From Periconia sp. R9002 (taxonomy: Eukaryota; Ascomycota; Dothideomycetes; Pleosporales; Periconiaceae), in assembly GCA_023627715.1 (NCBI GenBank), contig JAMAHW010000053.1, positions 186,001-250,000 on the forward strand: a DNA stretch of 64,000 nucleotides, read 5' to 3'. Position 1 is the stretch's first letter; each line of letters begins with the position of its first letter. The notes beneath the pieces were generated by a model that was given only the letters and a program-made list of their open reading frames with translations, made no database searches and had not been told where the DNA came from. The position numbers and the translations under genes were made by a program. This document shows positions 22,083 to 32,910 of the stretch, piece after piece.

Positions 22083-23516
22083 TCATTTCAATTTCTGCTT
22101 CTCCAAATTCTTAGCATACTTTCCCCTCGCATGCTCAATAATCTTTTCTGCCTCATCCAACGGAATATTCTCCCTCAATTTCATCGCCAAAGCTTGCAGC
22201 GGAATCCTCTCATTCCTTTGATGCTGATTTGATCCGGGCTGGAGTGCATGCGTCGCATAATGCTCTTTATAATTATCCTTCCGCCCAAACCCTTTTGCAC
22301 AGATGATACACCTGAATGGACGGTCACCCTTATGGGTCAAAAAGTGCCGTTTCATGTGCTCCGGTCGTTTGTACTTCTTGGTGCATTGAGGGAAGCTGCA
22401 ACTGTAGCGTGAGCTGGGGATGTTATGGTCATAGATGAAGTCGATAGCAGGACTGGACTGTGGCTGAAGATTGTTGTTCTCATTGGAATATATTGTGCTT
22501 TGGACGCTGTCGGCCGGAGTGAGGTGTTCATGTCTGATCGATGAGGATGATCGTCTGCGTTTGCTGCGTCTGTTTATACGTGTTGCGTGCACTCTGTCTA
22601 TTTTGTTCGGACGCCGCCTGTTGACTTTTTTGGCGCCCGTGGATTCGACGTAGTATAGGTGTGCTTCACCTTCATCCTGAGGCTCCTGCTTCAGCGATAT
22701 CTCGATCTCAGGAGATACTTCTTGTGGGCTTTGGGGGAATGCGGTGTCATCTAATGGGTTCGAGACGATGGTTGGTGACGACTCGAGTTGGACATATGTC
22801 CAGGGGCCTCCGATATGATCGGGTTCTGGGGCCGAATAACCAGTAAACTGGGGATCCCACATCCACTCGAAGTTACTATTTTGAATAGCTTTGCTAAGAT
22901 CTCGAGTTTTTTGGTCAACAACCCGGCCGTCCCAGATCAGTGCCGTATTTGTTTGACCAATAGATTGATTGCTGTTCCACGATGAGCTATCAAGCATCGC
23001 ATCCATAACCATTTCATGATGCCCCATTCCAGTCATATCCATCTCAGGAAGACCCATGCCGGGAATGTGGTGCATGTCTTCGTCTTTGGAATCACATGAT
23101 GGGAGGCTAAAAGGCCCCGATGTGAATTCCTCGGTATTGGGTAGAGGGACTTCTTCCCATGACTCGCACATGTATGGCACATTCTCCTGTTCTCCAGGTA
23201 TGGTGTACGTGGGATGACTTGAATGATATTCGTGGGTAAAGTATGGCATGACCTCTACATAACCATCTTCATTCACTGGTGTCAGGGGGCCAGACTCTGA
23301 CGTGCGGCTCGTGGATGTCGATGAAGTTGATGCGAGTGTGGAGGCTATTGAGCCCCTTCGAGCCTCAGGATTAGATGAAAGAGGTGACCAATATCCCGAA
23401 TGAGGTCTCAGAGATAGACAGTGCTGGTACTCTTCCATGTCTGGGCCCTCTGAATCGTGATCTACTGGAAAGGACATTGCGTGGATGTGAAATAAGAAAG
23501 GATTCTGTGATGACAT
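22083..23516 (-). CDS. C2H2 zinc-finger transcription factor, two fingers
   Basis: A single coding exon of 477 residues. The N-terminal two thirds are disordered and rich in Ser, Pro, Glu and Met, as in activation regions. A basic stretch (RRRPNKIDR, NRRSKRRR) near residues 300-325 looks like a nuclear localisation signal. Two adjacent fingers follow: CSFPQCTKKYKRPEHMKRHFLTH (C-x4-C-x12-H-x3-H) and CIICAKGFGRKDNYKEHYATH (C-x2-C-x12-H-x3-H). The C-terminal helix has many Lys and Glu. The C-x4-C first finger followed by a second finger with RKDN resembles developmental regulators of the BrlA type. I would not name it on that basis. An in-frame Met 13 codons in is an alternative start. A 5'-leader intron is likely just upstream (see separate entry). 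Confidence 0.8.
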   Translation of the reverse strand: MSSQNPFLFHIHAMSFPVDHDSEGPDMEEYQHCLSLRPHSGYWSPLSSNPEARRGSIASTLASTSSTSTSRTSESGPLTPVNEDGYVEVMPYFTHEYHSSHPTYTIPGEQENVPYMCESWEEVPLPNTEEFTSGPFSLPSCDSKDEDMHHIPGMGLPEMDMTGMGHHEMVMDAMLDSSSWNSNQSIGQTNTALIWDGRVVDQKTRDLSKAIQNSNFEWMWDPQFTGYSAPEPDHIGGPWTYVQLESSPTIVSNPLDDTAFPQSPQEVSPEIEISLKQEPQDEGEAHLYYVESTGAKKVNRRRPNKIDRVHATRINRRSKRRRSSSSIRHEHLTPADSVQSTIYSNENNNLQPQSSPAIDFIYDHNIPSSRYSCSFPQCTKKYKRPEHMKRHFLTHKGDRPFRCIICAKGFGRKDNYKEHYATHALQPGSNQHQRNERIPLQALAMKLRENIPLDEAEKIIEHARGKYAKNLEKQKLK

Positions 23517-23525
23517 GTCAGTATA

Positions 23526-23573
23526 GGTCTACAATAAGGAAGTACGGAATAATGATTGACAGTAACTCACAAC
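23526..23573 (-). other. Probable 5' UTR intron of the C2H2 gene
   Basis: On the minus strand a consensus donor GTGAGTTACTG is followed about 47 bp later by TTATTGTAG, immediately upstream of ACCTATACTGAC and the ATG at 23516. Size and signals match the other introns in this window. Coordinates are good to within a base or two. Confidence 0.5.
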
Positions 23574-26500
23574 AGAGATCGAGATAATCAAAACGTATCT
23601 GTACAAGAACCAAGGAGAGGAGTTGAAAATGTCAAGTGAACGAACACGAAGAAGAGGGTGTGTGATCAAGGGTCTTAAGAGTCAGTGTCCTCATCCCCAC
23701 CAGTCGAGGAATTGAAATAAGAAGAGGCGCATCAACCTCTGTGCAACATTCTACAAATCGCGGACGCGACCTACGTAGGGCGTCGGAATGGGTTGAGCAC
23801 TTGTAGCGCGAATGTAATGGGTGCCTCGAACCGTATCAGCGGGTAGCGAACCCAGGCTAAGATGAGAACTCCGCCACCGATCTGGACTCTGCAAGGAGAT
23901 CTGGCAGTGCTAGTGGTATAGAAGTTGGAGAGAGAGGTAAAGGAAAGATACACAAATCGACCTTGCGGCAAGCTCATGACTTCGGTCGACCTTTTGAAGC
24001 TGTCACAAGCTTGAATACTAAGCTACACGAGGTCTTTAGACACGAACCAGTCTTGTGGGGACTGTGATGGATGGGTGGATGGATGGTGGGGATGGAGCTG
24101 TCTTGCAATCTGCAGCTCATTGTAACCTCAGCCTCTGGCTAACGCCTCCACTACACGATGATACCTCGGGACCCCTAACTACGGGACGAACTCGGTAACG
24201 CACAGCCTCCTCCTACTCCTATGTGAACTACACTTTCTCTTTGTCTATTTGTACATCGGCCGAATCAGATTCGATTTGGACATGCATGTGCGCATATTTG
24301 AGGTTACTTGCCACATCTCAACGATCTAACCCCGCCGTCCCAAGAACGCACTGCCAGGTACAATGTCGTCAAAAATGTCAGGTTGTGCAGCTACGCTGGA
24401 TTTGCCTCATCAAGGGTCTTGATCGGTCCCTCTGCCGTGCAGTTTGGAGAGTGATGCCAGGATCCATCTTTGTACTGGTCGACCTTTCAAGTCCACCATT
24501 AGACTTTTTGAGTTGCACTGCTCATGGTTCCATGACACTTCATTCCGCAACAGTAGATTTTTATTGGGTTCAGGTTCTTTGTTTATTTTTCATTCAAGAT
24601 GAGAGAGTTATGAAGCTATGAACATCGCGCAATTCCCCCGGTTACACAACAGTATACGTGCATGTTGCCGGACTATTGACTGGGGTTACCGTAGATCAGC
24701 AAAATGAATCGTGTGCAAGCCTTCTGTTTCATGACATTGGAGCTTTACTGCATTGATGGAATGTTTTCCGTAGAGTAGGGCCTGAATGGAGGTCTACCGA
24801 TTTCGGACTTCTGTTCGCCTCTCAGATTCTGGTGTTGTTGATAACTGATATTTATTGACCCATATGGTTTTCTTCGCTAAAGGCAAGGCTTGCCGCGGGT
24901 TCCAAGTGAAATTCCGATGGAAATGTCTCCATACTCTTGGATTTCCCCACGCCTTCCTGTGTGCCTGCCTCATCTGCGAGTGCCCGAGAAGTGAGTACCC
25001 GACAGCGATCTCACGGTCTCTACTCGTCATGTTTCAGCAGGCGCAGCTCGCATAGCAAAGACGCGCGACAGCGAAAAGGACTCCGCCAGCCTGGGTCTCA
25101 ATATCATTCGTGCAACCTACACTTGAGCAGATGCCCATGGCTCAGAACGCCGGAAGAAGCATAGCCGCCCCACATTTCCAATGGCATGCATGAAGATCTG
25201 TAGGAAGGTATTGGACAGGGTCGACATTGCAGGCAAAGAAGACACTCAGTTTGTGCCACAGGCTCTCCATAGGCTGGAGACATTAGACACGTCTTTCCGT
25301 TTTGAATGTTAGGCATGACTTGACCCAGGATATTCGTAGTTTTTGTTCTCGGTTTTTGGAAGTGGACCCTCCGGACTTGAACGGATGGATACGGGAGGAT
25401 ATGCGCCTGGGTTGAATCCATGTAGCAGCCTGAGTCGTGCTAATCATTATCGTCATTCGCCATGGAAGCATGGTATGCGGGGTATCTGTAGACTCTCTGC
25501 GATAGAATGGAATTTAGAGAGTTTAGGGGACGACTGGGAAAATCACCGCCCGGGGATTTCAACCCGTCTCGCCGACCAAATTAGTGCCCACGGTGAGCGC
25601 GTTCAGCTCGCGCCTTGAACAAAGGGAGAACTTTGAGAAATGAGTTGAATTCAACATTTCAAGTTGCCTTTGCCATGCGATGCGTGGCGGGTGGAGTGAA
25701 TCCGCAATTTAGCACTGGTAACGCGCATCGTTACCGTAGGTTCCTCGCTTCACTGTGTATACTGACCGTTTGCATGAAGTCCTTGAAGTAACACTTGAAG
25801 CCTGGTTTGAGGAACAACCCCACCCCTAACCATGATGAAACTATCTCTTCCGGTAACAGACAGATCGACAATCTCGTGGCCCCATTTGCTAGGGTAGGTC
25901 ATCTAGTACACAAAACGGTGCGGCAGACACGCCTGTCTAATCAGCAAGGGCACTTTCGTGAGCCGTGAGTTGCCTACAAGGTGCAGAGCTAATGTGGGAG
26001 GGCACCTCTTGTGCAATGATCGACAACAGCGTTGTGGAAGCGACTTGATACTGTAAAGGCGTTAGGAAAGATCTTGGTGCGTGGACGTTTCGTGATTAGT
26101 GCAGGAGCTCCCGTCGTGGCGGGCGCTATGTTGATCACGACAGTGATGTAGGCCGCTTTTCGAGGGGCAAGTTGCATTCTGGTGACATAGCCTGCTCTGT
26201 GTACACTTGCGCCGAGCTCCGGTTGTGGGGGAGATGAAGATTGGATTCTTTCTCATGATCTCCAGTAGATGGAGTTGGTCTAGTCCATATGATTGAGTTT
26301 GACATCACACATACATTCCGCACTACCAGAAAGCCCAGAAGTGGATGGATTAACGATGGGCGGCCGCTCGGAAAGAGAACAGCTTCTCTGATCACACTCT
26401 TTTCGCTTGTGGTCAGGCCTTCATAACCACCTCGACCAAAAAGGTGGCGCATTTTCACTCGCGTGTGTAATGGACAACTTCAGTTAGAGGCGTGACTTAC

Positions 26501-27572
26501 TGAAGCGCTGGCAAATTTCTAGCTCAAGATATTCTACCTTTTTGGTTATCAAGGCTGTTTCGGAATAATTGTGGACGTAGGATTTGGTGGGCTCCCGAAA
26601 GAACAGTACGGGGGATGGACGGAAGTGGGCTGTAGTTCTCCAATATGAAGAGCGCATGTGCAACATGGTACCTGTGCCTGTACCCTTTGGTCGTGACCGA
26701 CGTACAATCTGTATGGATGTGTTCGTTTGTTCAGACTTCACTTATTTTCAATTCAATACACCAACGGACAAACACATACACTCTTCTTCTCTCTTTATTC
26801 TGCACAGGCACCTGCAGATGAACCAAAAGTATCCTGTTCTCAAGTCGCAGGACGAATTTGCTCTTTTTGGCGACGATGGCAATGCGGTAGTCAGCACCAT
26901 CGTCTTACGCCTGTGCTTTGTCCTTGTTGGTATCCAACAAGTCATCCGTATTACTGATTCTCTCATATTATTCGTGCCACCCACCTTGTCTCTCTTCCCC
27001 CAGCATTTATACGAGGCAGAATACATACTCTCGCGCTGACACACATCCACCAACCACACGTGCCTAGCGCTGCGAATGAGAAGGGTGGGGATCACACAAC
27101 GGCTGCTGTTTCTCTCGTTCTCTCCTACTGGGATAGTTTGGATAACCAAGGGACCTTTTTTCCCTTTTCAATCACCCTCACTATAAAAATATGTTCGAAT
27201 GAAACAAGAGTGGTACATTCACATGTTTCTAGGAAATGTGGAGAGGTCAAGTGGTTCGCCAGTCTTACTCAAGCGCTTAATTTTATTGGCAAAACAGACA
27301 TGACTCAGCTTCGGTTCGCTCTCTCTTCAGGCTGCCGTTACTTCCAAGACCGAGTCAGGACTTATTTCCCATTTCGAGATCTCTTCCTTGCCGTTCATCA
27401 GCCTATCCACCATAGAAGCTCCCCATAAGCTGTACACACAGTTGTGATCACTTTAAATTTTATGCTACTGAATGATAGGTGTAATCTGGCTAGTCGAGCT
27501 TCACTCAGCCTAAAGAAAGGTATATTTCATACAAGGATGCACTCAGATATAGATAAATAATGAGTGTAATCA
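23574..27572. other. Large noncoding interval upstream of the C2H2 regulator
   Basis: About 4 kb contain no ORF with protein-like composition on either strand. The next gene (27573-28637) is also on the minus strand, so this interval holds the C2H2 promoter and probably a long leader. Short ORFs of 60-150 codons occur but have no domain signatures. There is a GGAT-rich run near 24066-24092. Confidence 0.45.
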
Positions 27573-28637
27573 CTATGGTATGAACCCTTTGTACGGTCTT
27601 TGATATAGAGTATGTTCCCAACAGGTCAAATCCGTAGTCAAATCCTGATAAACTCCAACGTGCTGATCAATCTCGATGTACGTCCATCCAACATCTTCCA
27701 CGTAGTCGTCAGTCTCGCCATCTTCCCAACCCTCAGCGATATGTGCCGTCCTGCCGCCACTCCACTCTGAATTTAAGATCTTGACATAGGGACCTTCGGG
27801 ACGTTCATATTTATCTAGAGCTTGAAGGCAGACTTTGTCCACAAATAGACAAAACCGCCATCTTGCAGGTAACACTGCTGCTGGGTGACAGATGCCGTTC
27901 TCCAAGGAGGGATAACTTTCTGGAATATCGCTACGCAATATCCTATAAGCTTCCGCCTTCCCTCCCCATTCCTCTGTGTATGTTAAACGAGGTGTAAGGT
28001 CATCGGCGACCCAGGCTCGAAAAGCGTCACGAACTGTGTGCGAATCCGCACCGCTTAGTGTATCCTCATTCTCAATAACAGTGAGCTCATAGTGCGCTGC
28101 GAGGTATTGTTGGCCTTCGTAAGATAGTGTTTTCTCAATGCTGCTACGAAGATGGTCAATTATTCGAGTGAAAAGAGCGTCAGTTTCTGGTTCGTAGATT
28201 GTGCGGAAGACTACGAAACCCCAAGGTGCCCCAGGTCGTAGGTTGTGATTGAACAAGCTCTCGACTAGATCGTCAAAACCATTATGTCCTCCATCACGAT
28301 TGTTTAGCTCGGCGAGCCTTTCTTCGACACTAGTGGCTAGTGACCGTGACTGCGCTTCCCGTCGCGCCTGTGCATCTTTGAGTATTCGAAGCGTTTCCTC
28401 CAAATCAATTTCTGCTGTCACTGTGGTTCCATCGGCGCCTTTTGTATAGTCTACTGGGCTCTCGATTTCCGTTATATGCTCGGAGAGTAATTCGGAGGCT
28501 CGTTGGTCATGAAATACGTGTTCAGCATGCTTCGGTGGACATAAAGGCTGTCCTGAATGCTTTTTTTGTTGGATGGCTGTATCGTCATTGTCTGAGAAAC
28601 TTTGGATTTCTTTTCGTGGCCAATCTTGGCACACCAT
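27573..28637 (-). CDS. Uncharacterised conserved fungal protein, 354 aa
   Basis: A single exon. The N-terminal third is hydrophilic with a charged coiled-coil-like helix (EIDLEETLRILKDAQARREAQ). The conserved part starts at APWGFVVFRTIYEPETDALF. It continues through HYELTVIENEDTLSGADSHTVRDAFRAWV, RWRFCLFVDKVCLQALDKY, and the C-terminal block VKILNSEWSG with DVGWTYIEIDQHVGVYQDLT. I recognise this W-G-F-V-(V/Y)-(F/Y)-R-T plus F-R-x-W-V pattern as a widespread, often multi-copy family in filamentous ascomycetes with no known function. There is no signal peptide or membrane span, so it is probably cytosolic. No neighbour is close enough to hint at a role. Confidence 0.7.
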   Translation of the reverse strand: MVCQDWPRKEIQSFSDNDDTAIQQKKHSGQPLCPPKHAEHVFHDQRASELLSEHITEIESPVDYTKGADGTTVTAEIDLEETLRILKDAQARREAQSRSLATSVEERLAELNNRDGGHNGFDDLVESLFNHNLRPGAPWGFVVFRTIYEPETDALFTRIIDHLRSSIEKTLSYEGQQYLAAHYELTVIENEDTLSGADSHTVRDAFRAWVADDLTPRLTYTEEWGGKAEAYRILRSDIPESYPSLENGICHPAAVLPARWRFCLFVDKVCLQALDKYERPEGPYVKILNSEWSGGRTAHIAEGWEDGETDDYVEDVGWTYIEIDQHVGVYQDLTTDLTCWEHTLYQRPYKGFIP

Positions 28638-30797
28638 ACGCTTTTCTCAAGGCTGCAGCGTAGGTGTTGACCGTGAGCCTGCCTGCCGACTGTAGAGGGC
28701 GAGGCAGGCGGTACATTAGTACTGGTAAATGGAGATAGATTCGTTGCGTGTGCCGGTTTCGTTAGATGTTAGATTCTTCTCTCGGCGTGAGAGTTTATGG
28801 TCAAAAGTGTGAGTTTGACTTCGCTGCTTTACATTTGTAAAATCCCCAGAATCTGGGAGGTGGCGGTGAGTGAGTAAAAGTCAAGTCAACCCAACATATT
28901 GTGAGCCTAGGCCTATCCCAAGCCTTTTCCTTATGTAGTAAGATACGGGAAGAGTCCAGGATATATAAGAGCTCGGACCCTAACCGCTCCTTTCCCTCTT
29001 GAATTTCAACAATATATTGAATGTTACGTTTACTCTTACCTATTCCTAAGCCGGATCCTTAACGCAACGCTGGTTCAAAAATCACTGATCCTTATATTCT
29101 CCTCCGAAATTTTGCAGGGAAACTCAGAGAGTCAGACCTATTTCCATAGTCTTATACTCTGCACGGTATGCAAGTATTAATGCCGAATGCATAAAAGATT
29201 AAGATAGTGTAAAACACGCGCTCGTCCCTTTTAGTTCCAAGGCCAACCCATGAAATAGCTGAAGCGTGTATATGGTCTGTCCATATGTGCCTGTTTAGAA
29301 ACGAAAGCTTACGCTATATAATCATGAGGGATATAATGGTTGGATGGAAACCGTATAGTACAGCGAGTTAAAGCTTGGCTAGCGAGATGCATAACTAGAA
29401 ATGTTTAGCATATCTTTATAGTCAATGTGCGGTGTAGATCTGTTCCGGTAGATTCAGTTGCAAACGAGTCCATCTAGATGCTCTTCTTTGAAGGGCAAAA
29501 CACTACACAAGCGAAGAGGTATGACAATGCAGGTGTTTTCAATTCAAGAATGTGTTGTTCGATGTAGGAAAGTATAATCGAATTTCTGCACTCTCCTTCT
29601 GTACAAACTAAAATCGAGATGACGGATCAATATGAAAAGCGTTGCAAAGAACTAATGGCTGGGAGCTTGTCTCAACCGAGATGAAAACGGAGAACCTCAA
29701 CCTTTGCAGAAACATGAAACCTGAACATACATGTGTGAGTATCAATTGATGCAGGTTCACCAACATCACACGGTCTTCGCGTCCTCATACTGGCTTGAAA
29801 CAATGTAGCCAGTTCAAAAATCACCTTACTTTTTCTTTGAGTTGCGCAGCTGTGCATAGTGGAAATTGTTCGTTTTGAATGAAGGCTTTTCGTTCAATGC
29901 ATTGAGTGTACTGGGGGTGTTGCGCTTATGTGCAGGTTTCACGTTGGCGCAAAAGCTTGATTGTGTGAGAGTACGGAGGTGGATCTAGTCTTAAAGCGGT
30001 ATAGTATGGAGTAAGCGTATCGCCTCAGGCATTGACGGCTAGCTCGTACCAATCCTACAATCCAACATTGAATTATCGATACTTTGAGCCACGGGCACGA
30101 CCTAGGGATAAACTGAGATACTATCAAAAAATCAGTTGATGGCCGCTGTGATGGATGCTCGTGTAACGCTCCCAAGCCCATTGATAACCCCAAGCTACGC
30201 AAGAATCAAGAGCAACACATGTTCACCCAGATGGATGGTTCAAGTTCAGTTTGCAACCCGTCCTACATCTCACTAGTCAGATATCTAATTGGTGGAACGA
30301 TAATGGCTTTGTTCGAGATCGTTCGAGAATACGAACTATACCCCAAACTGCTACCTCGGTACTTTGAATATGTCGCAAGTACTCCTCCTACCGCGCAAAA
30401 AACCTAGAGGATGTGTTTAGAGTCTAACTGTGTGTGGTAAGGCGATATGGAACAGGTATAGTGAAAACATGTCAGACAACATGACATGCAGCCCTGTCGC
30501 AAGCATGAAACCACGACGTGGAGTCCATGCCGAATAGCCACATCTGGAATATGATTCGGAAGCAAAATGCCTCGCGACAAGCGGCACATCAAGGCACAGA
30601 GAGATAGATATAAGAAGTTTCGCCCAGCTCTCAGTCAAGTTTGCCACCCCATTCCCTTCATTCTTTTTTGACATTCTTTTTTTGCTTTTCCGACTAGTTC
30701 GGCTTCCATTCTTTCATCCCTCGACTCCGACTGGTTGGACTCGAATTATCACATTCTTTTTCAATTTGCTCAGCTTCTACCATCTACTTCCGTTAAG
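28638..30797. other. Noncoding 2.2 kb
   Basis: The 5' flanks of two divergently arranged genes meet here: the 354-aa protein on the minus strand and the secreted protein on the plus strand. The sequence is AT-rich with no protein-like ORF. The last 100 bp before 30,798 are C/T-rich, as expected of a fungal leader. Confidence 0.5.
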
Positions 30798-32032
30798 ATG
30801 TTTCCACGTTCTATTCTGGTGGCGCTTGTTGCGTCTGCAAGCCTCATCGAAGGCACTGCTCTCGACTTCTCCAATACCCCTAAGAAGGTTGCTAGGCAGC
30901 AGGGCGGCCAAGGAAACGGTCAAAAAGGCGGCCAACAGGGCGGACAGACATGCTTGAACAACGATCTGATTCAGTCCGCTAGTGCCCTCACGGGGCAGGA
31001 ATCAGGCACAGAGGGTATCAAACCCGGCCAAGCACCTTCAGCTACGTAAGCTTGTCTTTCTTTCGACTTCATCGTTGCATATGCGCTAACATACCTGCTA
31101 GCGACAAAGCCAATTTCATCAACTTTTGCCAGGGTCAGGAACTTACGAATGGTATGCAAATCAAGACCGGATCTTGCAACGGGATCCCTATGGGAAAAAT
31201 CCCAGCCCAAACCAACATGATTACGGCCGTGATCACGAACCCCAAAGTAGGCGTGCAGATCCCTTCAGATACTACGTTCACCATCGACGTACAAACAAAG
31301 CACCTCAACGCTGGTCACTTCGTCAACCCAACAACAAATTACTACTCCGCCCCTCAGGATCTGGATAAGAACGGCGACGTCATCGGTCACTGCCACGTCA
31401 CGGTTCAAGACATTGGCAGTTTGCAAGCTACCAACCCTCCCGACCCAGCCAAATTTGCCTTCTTCAAAGGCATTGATGATGCTGGAAACGGACAAGGCCT
31501 GCTCTCTGCCACTGTCACGGATGGCCTCCCGGCCGGTATCTATCGCGTATGCACTATAATCTCGGCTCAGAACCACCAGTCCGTAAGCATGCCTGTTGCT
31601 CAGCGCGGTGCCCAAGATGATTGCACAAAGTTTGAGGTGGTCGCATCCAATTCCGGGAAAAAGCCTTCGCCAAATGACAAGAATGGTGATGGGGCTCAGA
31701 ACCAGGATAAGGAGGGTATAGTGAAGGACAAGGGCGCCAAAGGCAATGGTGCCCCAGGGAATCAAGCTAACGGCCAGGCTTCCAACAACCAGAACACCAA
31801 CGGTCAGGCCTCTAACAACCAGAACGGCAACGGCCAGACCACCACCAACCAGAACGGCAACGGCCAGACCACCACCAACCAGAACGGAAACCGGAACACC
31901 ACACAAACCGCCGGCAAACAGAACGTCGACCCTCCGAGCACCAATCGCAACGCCACCCAGAATGCCAAAGGAAACTCCAACGGGAAGTCCAAGTTTAGCA
32001 AGAGAAGGTTTGAAGGAGTGCGACTATATTAG
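30798..32032 (+). CDS. Secreted protein with Asn/Gln/Gly-rich tail repeats
   Basis: Two exons (30798-31045, 31102-32032) give 392 residues. The N-terminus FPRSILVALVASASLIEGTA is a signal peptide, followed by a Gln/Gly-rich pro-region ending in VARQQGGQG. The core starts at TCLNNDLIQSAS and includes FINFCQGQELTNGMQIK, SCNGIPMGKIPAQ, then AGHFVNPTTNYYSAPQDLD and GHCHVTVQDI, ending HQSVSMPVAQRGAQDDCTKFEV. I know this core as a recurrent fungal secretome family of unknown function. The C-terminus has a degenerate 10-residue repeat of the type NGQTTTNQNG (about 31,770-31,890) and a basic end (KSKFSKRRF). Repeat-rich extracellular tails suggest wall association; that is inference. Confidence 0.8.
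31770..31890 (+). repeat. 30-bp coding tandem repeat
   Basis: Four imperfect 30-bp units encode NGQASNNQN(T/G) and then NGQTTTNQNG. The last two units are nearly identical, indicating recent duplication. Confidence 0.8.
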
Positions 32033-32910
32033 GAAACGAGCGGAGTTCATGCTTGCACGCACAGCAGAAGAGGAGGACGTTACCAATATTCGGCCTCTGC
32101 AATATATATACCATGAACGCAGTCTTACGACTGATGACACCATACCTCTTTTTTGTAAATAATGGGAGATGATAATGTAAGATACGATTGGAACCCTGAT
32201 TTGTTTTTCAAGTCTCGTGTGAATGAAGATATGGCACTGTGTCCTCGATAGTTAGATGCTATCTGTGAAGGTGAATGTCAGCGTTAGTTGTATTGTATCC
32301 ATTATGGAAAGTATCAATTATTGATTGCAGAGCATCATACTACCTACTCCCAGTATCAACACAGGCAAACTTTGGAGTAACGTCCTCGGCTTACAGCTAC
32401 CGGGCCGCAAAAAGCAAAAAAACATACAACAGCAGGTATTCGCTAGTGGTCACCCACCTAACTACTAATCCGCCGGTACCATGCTTAAGTAAGGCTGAGC
32501 GGACGGGAAGCCCTGTTTTCATGGTCCTATGGTCGTATGTGGAATATTAACAATGATATATAAAATATATAGTCTAAAAATATTTTCCAAAAAAGGGGGA
32601 GAAATTGTAGTGAAGCAATTTGTAGGGAGGTACTTAGGAGTTTCTCTCTACCAATTCAAGGCTACACCCAACCGACCTGATATTCATACTATAGTGCAAG
32701 GCAAAGCGAAAGAGCCTAACAGATATGAACTGTGAATCCGTAATCTGATGCACGCTAGCTAAGAAAGTTCACCCGAAGACAGCCCGGCACGCCCGCCTTT
32801 ACATTGATACATTTGAATTGAAAGCATTTAAACCTACCACACCGCTGCCTCAATATCACATTATTTCTAGAAATTTTCGGGTTTTTTTGGTAGCAAACGA
32901 GCTTCCCAAT
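32033..32910. other. Noncoding
   Basis: This is the 3' flank of the secreted-protein gene and the promoter of the next plus-strand gene. No ORF of note is present. Confidence 0.5.

Noticed and set aside
24223..24621. 132-codon ORF in the large noncoding interval
   Set aside because: Cys/Ser-rich random-looking composition and no recognisable motif.
26584..27039. 151-codon ORF on the plus strand
   Set aside because: The composition is not protein-like, and overlapping ORFs on both strands are equally long.
30219..30407. 62-codon ORF with EIVREYELYPKLLPRYFEY
   Set aside because: It looks faintly protein-like, but no continuation through splicing was found.
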